From QWHO01 sp039809865 (GTDB taxonomy: Bacteria; Vulcanimicrobiota; Xenobia; Xenobiales; QWHO01), in contig JBDHVW010000022.1 in assembly GCA_039809865.1 (NCBI GenBank), forward strand, positions 34,082-98,081: 64,000 bases of DNA, in the 5' to 3' direction. The notes beneath the pieces were generated by a model. The model worked only from the letters and a program-made list of their open reading frames with translations. It was not told where the DNA came from and did no database searches. Position numbers and translations under genes: made by a program. Positions 34,389 to 42,990 of this stretch are shown piece after piece; the first letter of the stretch is position 1; each line of letters starts with the position of its first letter.

Positions 34389-35825
34389 TCACGGCGACAA
34401 TGGGTTCGTTGCGGAGAAGACGTTGCGGATTCCCGCTGTGGCCCCGACCACCAGGTCGGTCGCGTCCGAGGAGAAGACGATCAATCGACCATCCCCGGAG
34501 ATGTCGGGGTTCTGACTGGCCCCGTTGCCTGTGCTGGTCACGTCAATATTGAGACTGACGGTCTGCGTGGTCCCGGTCTGAGTGTCATGGACGAAGACAT
34601 CGGCCAATCCGTTTTGGTCGCGTATATCGAGGTTGGTCGCCAGGGAGCCGAACACGACGAACCTCCCGTCGCCCGAGACTTTCGGGTTGATCGAGCGTCC
34701 GTCGGCTTGTCCATCTCCCGTTGCGACGCTGACCCGTGTCGTCACTCCGGTCTGGGTGTCGTGGCGGAAAATGTCGGTGACCCCGTTTGTATCACCTGTC
34801 ACGAGGTTTGTGGCATCGGACTGGAACACGACGAAGCGCCCGTCGTCCGAGACGTCGAGGACGCGGAGGGCGAGCAAGCCGGTCCCACCGCTGTCCGCAT
34901 TCCCCTGAGTTCCGTCACTGGCCACGCTAACACGGGTCGTCAGGCCTGTTTGGAGGTCGCGGAGAAAGACGTCGCGTACGCCGTTAGTATCGTTCGGAAC
35001 CAGATTGGTCGCGACCGAGGCGAAAGCGACGAAGCGCCCGTCCGAGGAGATGCGGGCTGCGCCGCTGTCCCCATTACCGGGGACGGCCGCTGAGTCCAGA
35101 CTGACGCGGACCGTTGTGGCGGCCGCGACGTCTCGCAAAAAGACATCGCGGAATCCTCCTACGTCTCCGGGAATGAGGTTGGTGGCCACAGACTCGAAAG
35201 CGATGAGGTTTCCGTCGCCGCTGATCGAGGCCGCGCCGCTCAACCCGTTCGCCGGGCCGCCATTGTTTGCTATGCTGACGAGGATGGTCTGGCCGGCCTG
35301 GTCGTGCCGGAACACATCAACTTCATTGTTCGTGTCGTTCGGAACGAGGTTGGTAGCGTCAGAGCCGAAGGCGACCACGCCCGCTAGGGAGGTCACCGCA
35401 TCCCCGCTGTCGCCGTTGCTCTCAGCACCGGCCGAGTCCACGCTTGACCGCTGGGTCGACGACGTGGTGCGGTTCCGGAGATAAGCGTCGAGTATGAAGA
35501 GAAGAGACTTTCCGGGCACCAGGTTTGTTGCGTCCGATGCGAAGGTAACGAAAGTGCCGTCCCCGGCGGTGCCCGGGAACTGGTTAGCACCATCGGAAGG
35601 CACGCCCGCTGAGTTGACGCTCTCTAGCCCGATCCCATTAGTCACCGGTGGCGGCGGCGGTGGCACAGGAGGTGGCGGAGGTGGCGGCGGGGCCGGAGAC
35701 ACGAAGGGGAAATTGGAGGGGGGAACGGTCGCATTCTCGCCGCCACCGCAGCCGGGAAGTGACAGACAGGTCGCATTGACGAGGCTCAGGATGGTGGTTG
35801 CGACGAACTTTTTTCTCTTGGTCAT
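34389..35825 (-). CDS. Lipoprotein with PD40/TolB-like beta-propeller
   Basis: A 478-aa protein. A lipobox (LSLPGC) is followed by a proline tract and then repeated blades of the form 'S.DGRFVAFASVATNLVPNDTNGVRDVFLRD', present about seven times, as in WD40-like PD40/TolB propellers annotated in surface proteins of many environmental bacteria. It would be anchored in the outer membrane; ligand unknown. It is the last gene of a minus-strand group with pilin-like proteins, and its codon use is less GC-extreme than the left part of the window. Confidence 0.8.
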   Translation of the reverse strand: MTKRKKFVATTILSLVNATCLSLPGCGGGENATVPPSNFPFVSPAPPPPPPPPVPPPPPPVTNGIGLESVNSAGVPSDGANQFPGTAGDGTFVTFASDATNLVPGKSLLFILDAYLRNRTTSSTQRSSVDSAGAESNGDSGDAVTSLAGVVAFGSDATNLVPNDTNNEVDVFRHDQAGQTILVSIANNGGPANGLSGAASISGDGNLIAFESVATNLIPGDVGGFRDVFLRDVAAATTVRVSLDSAAVPGNGDSGAARISSDGRFVAFASVATNLVPNDTNGVRDVFLRDLQTGLTTRVSVASDGTQGNADSGGTGLLALRVLDVSDDGRFVVFQSDATNLVTGDTNGVTDIFRHDTQTGVTTRVSVATGDGQADGRSINPKVSGDGRFVVFGSLATNLDIRDQNGLADVFVHDTQTGTTQTVSLNIDVTSTGNGASQNPDISGDGRLIVFSSDATDLVVGATAGIRNVFSATNPLSP

Positions 35826-35852
35826 CTGGAAGGTTGCCTTTCGTGAGTGAGA

Positions 35853-37439
35853 TTAGAGGTCGCGCCAGAAGACGACACGCATCCTGTCGCTGCTGTTCAG
35901 GAACTGGTTGAGGTCCAAAGAGAACTTGCCATGGAACAGGGCGGGCGACGAGCGCGCCTGGTTCAGCTTGTCCATGTAGGCGAGTTGAGCGCGATACCGG
36001 TCGTGGCCCGCCTGGAAGAAGGCTTCCCAGGACGGGTAACGTCCACCCGAGTTGTCGGGCAGTTTGGGCGGGGACGCGCCATCTTGGCTGGAGACGGCTT
36101 CCTCGAGTGATGAGTAACTCGCTCCCAAGTAGGAGTACGGCACTCGCTCCGAGTCCACCCGGGTGGAGTCAAAATGGCCCGTTGTCTTATCAAAGAAGTC
36201 CGATGCCGTCAAACCGTCAGCGAGCCTGGCACCTCCCTGGAAACCGCCCCCGCCAGGCCCAAACCCGGGGATCTCCCACGCGATTTGCACAGCCGCCGGG
36301 TCATACACCACGTCGCATCCGGTGAGCTTGATCTCCCCCGACCCCGAGACGCTGCGCTGCACGAACGCGCCTACGAGCGTCAAATAAGATGCCTCCAAGC
36401 CGGTCTCGCTGTACACGAGCCCCCGGAAGTAACCCCTCGACCCGCTCGTCCCGTTCAACGTCACGCGGCCCTTTGCCACAATGGCCGCCAAGTTTGTAGT
36501 TGAGAGCGTCCCGCCACCATTCACCGTGACGTCGCCCGTGCACACGATAGCACCAAGCCCACTTACCCCGCCGTTAACAGTCAGGTTACCGTCCACGTAC
36601 AACAGCCCGTTCTGCAGTTGAAGCCCGCTAACATTCAGAACCAAACTGCCAGCGCGCCGGGCCAGGCCGTCCACTGTCAGGCCGGGGTAGGAGGGGTCAA
36701 GCGTGCGAACGATAGCAGGGTCCGTCCCCGGATCATAAGAAGTCACTGGAATCGACGGCAGGGCCACCTCAGAGTGGTGTTCCTCGATCTGTCCCTCGAC
36801 GACTGCCCCAGAGCTACTTACTGTCCCTACCGCCTTCACGTCCCCCGTGATGCGGGTTGAAGGTCCGGCCAGAGACACGCTTCCGTTCGAAGCCACATGA
36901 CCGGGCTCAAGCTCACTCTCCGGCGGCAGACTCGACCCGGACAGCTCTTTCACACCTGCGACCAGCATGGGCCCGGAAGCAACTAGGGCCCCGCTGGTTG
37001 CAATCGAGTATTCGAAGGGCGGAGCATGCAGCACGTTCTCCACCGTGAGAGTGGTCGGCCCGACTTTGGCTCGGGCGAACAGCTGCACCGAGTTCGGCGG
37101 CAGTAAGCGTCCCAGGCTTCCTTTGGTAGGCGTGGTTGCATCGAAGAGGTTGACGGAGACCGGGACGGCGGACGAACTGGCAACGGACGGGTCGAATGTG
37201 ACCACGGCCCAGGCGCGGTCGTGCCCCACCCGAACTGTTCCCCGGAAGCCCGGCTCCTGCTTGAGTTTGTAGAAGGCCTGGTTCAGCGCGGATGTGGTGA
37301 GTTCTTCGCACTGCCCCTCCTGGTCGCGCTTCTTCGCGAGGGCGGTGGGTGAGAAGGACATCAGCGCGATGGTCGAGGCCAGCACGAGAGCGAGCAGGGC
37401 AAAAAACATCACCCCGAGCATTGAGAAGCCTCTACGCAT
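35853..37439 (-). CDS. Pilin-like protein with large C-terminal domain (PilX-like)
   Basis: A 528-aa protein whose start 'MRRGFSMLGVMFFALLALVLAS' looks like a type IV prepilin leader (cut between Gly and Phe) and helix. The normally conserved Glu5 is replaced by Gly (FSMLG), as in some GspK/PilX minor pilins. The rest is beta-rich: repeated 'NGLLYVDGNLTVNGGV', 'AIVCTGDVTVNGGGTL', 'AIVAKGRVTLNGTSG' suggest a solenoid. It overlaps the preceding small gene by 8 bp. It may be a minor pilin or pseudopilin with an adhesive domain. Confidence 0.72.
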   Translation of the reverse strand: MRRGFSMLGVMFFALLALVLASTIALMSFSPTALAKKRDQEGQCEELTTSALNQAFYKLKQEPGFRGTVRVGHDRAWAVVTFDPSVASSSAVPVSVNLFDATTPTKGSLGRLLPPNSVQLFARAKVGPTTLTVENVLHAPPFEYSIATSGALVASGPMLVAGVKELSGSSLPPESELEPGHVASNGSVSLAGPSTRITGDVKAVGTVSSSGAVVEGQIEEHHSEVALPSIPVTSYDPGTDPAIVRTLDPSYPGLTVDGLARRAGSLVLNVSGLQLQNGLLYVDGNLTVNGGVSGLGAIVCTGDVTVNGGGTLSTTNLAAIVAKGRVTLNGTSGSRGYFRGLVYSETGLEASYLTLVGAFVQRSVSGSGEIKLTGCDVVYDPAAVQIAWEIPGFGPGGGGFQGGARLADGLTASDFFDKTTGHFDSTRVDSERVPYSYLGASYSSLEEAVSSQDGASPPKLPDNSGGRYPSWEAFFQAGHDRYRAQLAYMDKLNQARSSPALFHGKFSLDLNQFLNSSDRMRVVFWRDL

Positions 37440-37779
37440 CTTCGTCCACCACCAACGTGGAGTAATCCGCGTGGCGGGGCAGCCCTAGTTCGGTCCACTC
37501 GACGTGCACGCGCACTGCCTTAAGAAGGGGCTGTCCCGGAACTGCCGCGACCTCACAGGAACCCCGTAATGCCAGTGTTCCCTGCGTGCCGCTAACGGCA
37601 TAACGTGAACCGATTCTTAACTCTTGAAATGGCCGGCCATTCGCCTGGGCCATCACCGAGTCTGCGAACATGGCGACGCAGATCGAGTTCCTCTCGTGAG
37701 TTTGCCAGCCCAGGTACCCGAGCGAGACGACGACCAAGCCGAGCACGGTCCCGATCACGATTGCGACTGCATCCTTCAT
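37432..37779 (-). CDS. Small membrane-anchored protein, possible minor pilin partner
   Basis: A 115-aa protein with one N-terminal transmembrane helix (DAVAIVIGTVLGLVVVSLGYLGW) and a small periplasmic domain with two cysteines (ICVAM, RGSCEV). The ATG at 37779 is preceded by AAAGGAGG at a good distance, so the longer upstream frame is not used. There is no prepilin cleavage motif. It overlaps the PilX-like gene, which indicates a shared role. Confidence 0.68.
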   Translation of the reverse strand: MKDAVAIVIGTVLGLVVVSLGYLGWQTHERNSICVAMFADSVMAQANGRPFQELRIGSRYAVSGTQGTLALRGSCEVAAVPGQPLLKAVRVHVEWTELGLPRHADYSTLVVDEDA

Positions 37780-38267
37780 TCCTGTGCGCCTCCTTTGTCG
37801 ACCGGCGAATTCGGTCCTTCTGGTAACAGTGTATTCCGGCTGCACATCGAACGCGGTGATGTCGGAAGCTCTCGATCGGTGATCCTGATCACCGTTGCGC
37901 GGCTCACGGTTGAATCGACGTTTTAACCCATTGTGATGACACAGTGAGACGCCATGCGAGCCGGATCAAGCCGGGTCGGGGTAGAGGAGTCTGGTCCTCG
38001 GCCGGTCCCCACCGCTGTCCCGGGTGCGCAGCGGGACTTGGTCGTGCACCGGATAGATCTCTCCGGACTGTGCTTTCTACGATGACATTACCTGTCACCA
38101 ACTCGTGGTAGCCTCCAGAAGTGGGCTCGACATTGCAGACAAGCTGCCGCTCGACAGATTACGTTGGAGAGATTCCATCGTGCCCGCTCGGCAAAGTCGG
38201 GAGGCATGAGCGAATTCTTCTCCGAAGTCCGAGTCTCCGCAGCTTTAGAGAATTGCAGGAGGTCAAC
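37780..38267. promoter_or_regulatory. Intergenic region between pilin-like genes and the five-gene defence operon
   Basis: Divergent promoters are expected here. It holds a degenerate copy of the ggtcccc repeat set (ctggtcctcggccggtcccc, 37991-38010) and the Shine-Dalgarno GGAGG (38258-38262) of the first operon gene. No promoter hexamers can be assigned with confidence. Confidence 0.4.
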
Positions 38268-39086
38268 ATGGAGGCACTCGATACGCGTCGGACCGATGGG
38301 GCGGCTGCCGGGCCAGGAATCCAGAGTCTCGAGTCGGCCCTATCGCAAGCCGAACGGCAGGCCACCGAGACTTCCGCAATTGTGGCCAAGCTTCACCAGG
38401 CAGTGAAATCCACCTTGAAGGCAACGAAGAGCGGCGACCTGAAGTCCTTGCACCGCAACCTGGACGCGGCTCTTGAGCAGTTGCGGCGTGTCGAGGAGTC
38501 TGTGCTTGACCTCCGACGCCGCTGGCCATACTCTGACTCCGAAGAAGAAGAATACTTCGCCAGACATTACGCCGCCGAACTCCTCGCCGCCAGTCGAAGT
38601 GCTGGCTTGAGCGTCTCTGATCTGGACGGAACAATGGCGTGCTACCCGTCCTTGCTGAAAGTCAGCGCACGTGAGAAAGCTGTGGTCGTCGATAAGAAGA
38701 CGGTCCGCGAGGTGCGTCCAAGCCGCCTCGTCGCCCGGTTGCTCGAGAACCAGAAGCGTCCATCCAGGCTGAAGCTCCAGCCCTTTGTGAGTGCCCTCCA
38801 CAGCGCCTATCAGTTGTTGGCAGGCAAGCCCCGGGCAGGCATTCAGAAGCTCACGGAACTTTACGACGCCCTGACTCTCCTCCCGGGCTCGAAGAAAGAC
38901 TACACGCGCCAGGAGTTCGCTCGGGACATCTACCTTCTGGACGCCAGCGACACGCGCGAGACTCAGGAGGGCGTGTCCTTTCGCATTCATCCTGGAGCCA
39001 CCGCGTCCAAGAACCGAGCGAATCTTCTTGTCGTCGTGGCCCGAGACGGCGTAGAGAGAACCTACTTCGGCATCGAGTTCATCTAG
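38268..39086 (+). CDS. Coiled-coil protein, first gene of the DUF2791/SNF2 operon
   Basis: A 272-aa protein. GCAGGAGG upstream decides for the ATG at 38268 against a longer frame. Residues about 20-90 form a coiled-coil ('ESALSQAERQATETSAIVAKL', 'NLDAALEQLRRVEESVLDLRRRW'), followed by an acidic patch and a globular C-terminal half (about 100-272) ending in 'NLLVVVARDGVERTYFGIEFI'. I recognise no known family. It is 10 bp before the next gene, so it belongs to the operon and may be a structural or sensor part. Confidence 0.7.
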   Translation: MEALDTRRTDGAAAGPGIQSLESALSQAERQATETSAIVAKLHQAVKSTLKATKSGDLKSLHRNLDAALEQLRRVEESVLDLRRRWPYSDSEEEEYFARHYAAELLAASRSAGLSVSDLDGTMACYPSLLKVSAREKAVVVDKKTVREVRPSRLVARLLENQKRPSRLKLQPFVSALHSAYQLLAGKPRAGIQKLTELYDALTLLPGSKKDYTRQEFARDIYLLDASDTRETQEGVSFRIHPGATASKNRANLLVVVARDGVERTYFGIEFI

Positions 39087-39096
39087 AGGAGGCGCC

Positions 39097-40062
39097 ATGC
39101 ACGTCGAGTTTGTCGAATGGTTGCAGTTGCTTGATCAAGAGTATTTGAAGGACTTCGTCCGTCAGGGCGGCGCGGCTGTCAAATTCGTTGTCACCGATTC
39201 GGAGGAACTGGCCGCGCGCATCAAGGCAAGCGTCGAGAAGGCCGCGCTCGGAGACGACTACCTCGTCGCTCAGGTCGACTCTGCGTCGGTTCGAATCCAT
39301 CTGATGCAAGAGCTCTTTCACCAGGTCGCCAGGCAGATTGATTGGGAAGCGCTGGCACGCAACGTGGTCCGCAGCCGCTACAAGGAGCTTGGGAACGACG
39401 ACGTCCCGGCAACGGACCTACGCATCGAGTCCGTCGCCGAACTGAATCGAGTCAACCCCAAATTCTTGCGGGCGCAAATGCAGCGTTCCCTCGAGGATTT
39501 ACTCGGTCGGCAGCATGACCTTGCTCGGGACTTTCGTTATGCGATGCTCTGGATGTGCGTCGCCCAGATCACCCGTGCCGAAGGCGGTGGTCCCGACGTT
39601 GAGACCGTGTTGTCCTGGCTGCGCGGCGAACTGAGGCTCATCTCGCCAGCCAAAAAATTGCTCATCTTCGAGAAGATTGGACGACACAACGCGCGGGCCA
39701 TGCTGAGCTCGCTCGGCGCGTGGTGCCGATTGGCAGGGCGCACCGGCTTGGCGCTACTTTTGGACGTCCGGCAACTGGCCGTGAGCCGTCGCGCAGATGC
39801 GTCAGAAGGGACCCATCACTACTCGGCCCCGGCCGCGATGGATGCCTATGAAGTGCTCCGCCAGCTCATCGACAGTACTGACGATCTGGTTGGGGTGCTG
39901 GCAGTTGTCGTCGCCAAGCCCGAGCTGTTCGACGATGAGAAGCGAGGCGTAAAGGCTTATAAAGCGCTATATGAGCGAATTTGGCCGGACGTACGGCTGC
40001 GCAGCAGGCCCAATCCCCTTTCTGCCCTCGCCAGTCTGGTAGGAACCGAGGTCAAGCGATGA
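39097..40062 (+). CDS. P-loop-less DUF2791-like protein (probable pseudo-ATPase)
   Basis: A 321-aa protein. The layout resembles the next gene: an N-terminal region 'AAVKFVVTDSEELAARIKASV' sits where an ATPase would have GxxGxGK[ST], then 'DYLVAQVDSASVRIHLMQELFHQVARQIDW' matches the 'GF.va.v.....l....l...' region of BREX-associated DUF2791 ATPases, and 'LAGRTGLALLLDVRQLAVSR' corresponds to a Walker B with the acidic Glu missing. 'LVGVLAVVVAKPELFDDEKRGVKAYKALYERIW' fits the sensor region. I infer a catalytically dead partner of the active ATPase. It overlaps the next gene by ATGA. Confidence 0.6.
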   Translation: MHVEFVEWLQLLDQEYLKDFVRQGGAAVKFVVTDSEELAARIKASVEKAALGDDYLVAQVDSASVRIHLMQELFHQVARQIDWEALARNVVRSRYKELGNDDVPATDLRIESVAELNRVNPKFLRAQMQRSLEDLLGRQHDLARDFRYAMLWMCVAQITRAEGGGPDVETVLSWLRGELRLISPAKKLLIFEKIGRHNARAMLSSLGAWCRLAGRTGLALLLDVRQLAVSRRADASEGTHHYSAPAAMDAYEVLRQLIDSTDDLVGVLAVVVAKPELFDDEKRGVKAYKALYERIWPDVRLRSRPNPLSALASLVGTEVKR

Positions 40063-41309
40063 ACAGTCAACTCGATGCCCGTCGTGCGATTGAGTCCATG
40101 CGGTCGGGCGTGCCAAGCGCCCCGGCGGTCCGGAGCCTCGGCTCGGGGCAGGAGCCCCTCGATGCCCGCTTCTCCGAGCTCCTCAATGCTTCCGTAGTCA
40201 ACACGGCGGAGGGAAAGCAGGTCAGGGGCCTGATGTTTCGAGCCGGATTTGGAGAGGGTAAGTCCCACCTCCTGACTTGCTTTGAGCACAACGCTCTCGA
40301 CTGCGGATTCGCGGTCAGCCGGGTGGTCATCAGCAAGGAGACTCCGTTGCAGGTCCCGGGCAAACTCCTCGCGGCTGCAGTAGAGAGCCTTCGGGTCCCG
40401 AACCGGGTGGGCCGAGGCCTGGAGGAGGTCGGCGCGAGCCTGCAGCAGCGGTTCGAGTCGTTGGAATTTCGCGAGTTGGCGCAGTATCTTGCCCGCGAGG
40501 ACGGCCTGAACTCACGATTCGCAGCTACCCTTCACCTCTACGAGAAGGAGGCCGCGCGAAACGAGGAACTGGGCGACCGGATCCTGCGATTCTGGTCAGG
40601 AGACAAGCTGAACGTGGCCGACCTGAAAAGAGACCTTCGGGAACTCGGTGACGCTGTCGGTTTCCGCCTTGAGCCAGTGCGTGCGCGCGAGCTGGCCCTA
40701 CAAACCATGACCTTTCTTCCCCGACTGATCCGTGCGGCCGGGTTCAAAGGTCTGGTTTTACTGATCGATGAGGTTGAGCTGATCGGGCGGTACACGCGGC
40801 TCGGGCGCGCTCAGTCCTACGCGGAGCTGGCACGGTGGATGGGTGCCATCCCCGAGGACTCGAGGCCAGGACTGATCACCGTGGCGGCCGTCACCTCCGA
40901 CTATGATCGCGGTGTTTTACTCGAGAAGCAGGACCTGGATCAGATCCCGGCGTTTATGGCAGGCCGAGACCCCGGGCTGGCTGAGGCCTCCGAGGAGGGG
41001 ATGCGTTTGATTCAAGTAGCCTCTCTGTTGGAGCAGCCCAGCAGGGGCTTACTGGACAAGACTTACTCTCAGCTAAAGTCGCTCCACGGTGATGCTTATC
41101 GCTGGACCCCGCCGGATGTAACCTGGCCCGAAGCTGGGGCGGCGACCCCGATGCGAAAGTACGTGCGGGCCTGGATCAGCGCTTGGGACGTGCGTCGCCT
41201 GTATCCCGACCAGCGGCTCGACCGGGACGGCTACATCTTTGATACGATCGAGACGGGCTATACGGAAGAGCCGGACCTCGAGCCCGACGGCTCGGATGAG
41301 ACAGCTTGA
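40059..41309 (+). CDS. DUF2791-family P-loop ATPase (BREX-associated BrxD-like)
   Basis: A 416-aa protein. Walker A is GFGEGKS (63-69), after 'VRGLMFRA'; Walker B is 'KGLVLLIDEVELIGRYTRLGRAQ' (about 232-255), a wording characteristic of DUF2791 proteins found in BREX and related defence loci. 'GLITVAAVTSDYDRGVLLEK' is the sensor region. It would use ATP to drive a DNA-associated process together with the downstream SNF2 motor, which it overlaps by 14 bp. Its paralogue upstream lacks the P-loop. There is no PglX/PglZ gene nearby, so this is not a canonical BREX system. Confidence 0.8.
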   Translation: MNSQLDARRAIESMRSGVPSAPAVRSLGSGQEPLDARFSELLNASVVNTAEGKQVRGLMFRAGFGEGKSHLLTCFEHNALDCGFAVSRVVISKETPLQVPGKLLAAAVESLRVPNRVGRGLEEVGASLQQRFESLEFRELAQYLAREDGLNSRFAATLHLYEKEAARNEELGDRILRFWSGDKLNVADLKRDLRELGDAVGFRLEPVRARELALQTMTFLPRLIRAAGFKGLVLLIDEVELIGRYTRLGRAQSYAELARWMGAIPEDSRPGLITVAAVTSDYDRGVLLEKQDLDQIPAFMAGRDPGLAEASEEGMRLIQVASLLEQPSRGLLDKTYSQLKSLHGDAYRWTPPDVTWPEAGAATPMRKYVRAWISAWDVRRLYPDQRLDRDGYIFDTIETGYTEEPDLEPDGSDETA

Positions 41310-42990
41310 GGCATCTCTCTTCCCTTATCAGAGGGAGGGCGTATCTGCTCTCCTTTCACAACCGGCTCTGCTACTGGCCGACGACATGGGATTGGGGAAG
41401 ACGCTCCAGGCCATAACCGGAATTCAGAGGCTTCTCGAGCGTCGAGAAATCGGATCGGCGCTCGTCGTTGCGCCGGCCGGCCTCCTGGGTCAGTGGCGTT
41501 TCGAGCTCGACCGTTGGGCGCCGGGCCTGTCCGTCATCCGGCTTGACGGGGACTGGCGAGAGCGAAACTGGAAATGGGGCCTGGAGAAGCAGCTGTACCT
41601 GATCAGCTACGAATCCCTTCGCGGTGATCTGGCAATGGCTATGAAGCGTCCCTGGGACCTGGTCGTTCTGGACGAGGCCCAGCGGATCAAGAACAGGGAA
41701 GCCGGAGTGAGCCGAGCCTGCAAGAAGCTTGTGCGGTCCCGGGCCTGGGCCCTCACCGGGACTCCGCTTGAGAATCGGGAGGACGAGTTGGCATCGGTCC
41801 TCGAGTTCGTACGGCCCAATCACCCTGCAGAGCGCCTGGCCTCGCTACGGCCGGGACCACGATTGCGCTTGCTTCAGTCTCAGCTGCAATTGCGCCGCCG
41901 CAAAAGCGATGTGTTGAAGGACTTACCTCCAAAGACCCTGGTCCGTCTGCCGCTGACCATGACGGCCGAGCAGCGGAGCTCATACTCCCAAACCGAGTTG
42001 GGTCTCAGAGCCGAGCTCAGCGCCATGGGTCAGAGGGTTACGCTGATCAATGTTCTTGAGGTGATCTCGCGCCTCAAGCAGATCTGTAACTTCTGCCCTG
42101 TGACCGGCCGCTCGAGCAAATTAACGGACCTCAAGGACCGACTTGAGACCATCGTATCGTCCGGCCATCGCGCGCTCGTCTTCTCCCAATGGACCAATGA
42201 GCGTTTCGGAATCGACCGGTTGGCCCGTGAGCTGGCTGGCTTTCGCCCGCTCACGTATTCAGGGTCTCTGAGCCTGCCGGAACGGGAGCAGCGCATCCAG
42301 TCATTTCGGCAGGACTCTGCGCATAAGGCATTGCTCCTCTCCCTGCGGGCGGGCGGGCAGGGGCTTAACCTTCAGGAGGCTTCCTACGTAATCCATTTCG
42401 ATCGATGGTGGAACCCTGCCGTCGAGAATCAAGCAACGGACCGGGCTCACCGGATGGGCCAGATTCATCCTGTCACCGTATACAATTACACAACGCTGGA
42501 TAGCATTGAGGAGCGGATCGAGGAGATCCTCGAGCGCAAGCGAGCCCTGTTCGCGGCGGTAGTCGACCAGGTCAGCCTCGATGTACGCAAGTTACTAAGC
42601 CCGGCGGAACTGTACGGCCTGCTCGGCCTCTCGGCGCCGCCTCCTGCCCGACGCGCAGAGGGTAACGCCCGCGACCTGGAGCAACGAGTGGTGGCACTGC
42701 TTAAGAGCAATCAGTGGCAGGTTCGTGTCGAAGGTGGTGGCGTGCTCAATGCCGAGCGGACGGATGAGCTTGGACTGCCCCAAGTGCTCGCGATTCTCTG
42801 CCTGCCGGGGAGGATTCGTCCGATGGCCTTGTCTGACTTTCTGGCCCGTTCCTCAGCCGCGAGGCGCGTGATCGTGGTGACGCGTGCGGCAAGAGCCGAG
42901 GCTGAGGCCCTGGGAGGCTCTGAGGAGATCTACTGGGACGAGGAAGCGGTGCTCCAACTGGAGAGAGCGCTGGGGACGGAGACCCTGTGA
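41296..42990 (+). CDS. SNF2-family helicase of the DUF2791 operon
   Basis: A 564-aa compact SNF2 motor: 'LLADDMGLGKTLQAI' (motif I), 'DLVVLDEAQRIKN' (motif II), 'WALTGTPLENREDEL', 'ALVFSQWTNERF', 'LSLRAGGQGLNLQEASYVI' and 'DRWWNPAVENQATDRAHRMGQ'. A C-terminal 120-aa part ('LEQRVVALLKSNQWQVRVEGG', 'VIVVTRAARAEAEALGG') resembles a small restriction-endonuclease-like or Mrr-like fold without visible catalytic residues. The ATG at 41296 lies within the end of the DUF2791 gene. DUF2791 ATPases are often paired with a helicase in defence islands, so the pair is likely to act on invading DNA. Confidence 0.85.
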   Translation: MRQLEASLFPYQREGVSALLSQPALLLADDMGLGKTLQAITGIQRLLERREIGSALVVAPAGLLGQWRFELDRWAPGLSVIRLDGDWRERNWKWGLEKQLYLISYESLRGDLAMAMKRPWDLVVLDEAQRIKNREAGVSRACKKLVRSRAWALTGTPLENREDELASVLEFVRPNHPAERLASLRPGPRLRLLQSQLQLRRRKSDVLKDLPPKTLVRLPLTMTAEQRSSYSQTELGLRAELSAMGQRVTLINVLEVISRLKQICNFCPVTGRSSKLTDLKDRLETIVSSGHRALVFSQWTNERFGIDRLARELAGFRPLTYSGSLSLPEREQRIQSFRQDSAHKALLLSLRAGGQGLNLQEASYVIHFDRWWNPAVENQATDRAHRMGQIHPVTVYNYTTLDSIEERIEEILERKRALFAAVVDQVSLDVRKLLSPAELYGLLGLSAPPPARRAEGNARDLEQRVVALLKSNQWQVRVEGGGVLNAERTDELGLPQVLAILCLPGRIRPMALSDFLARSSAARRVIVVTRAARAEAEALGGSEEIYWDEEAVLQLERALGTETL

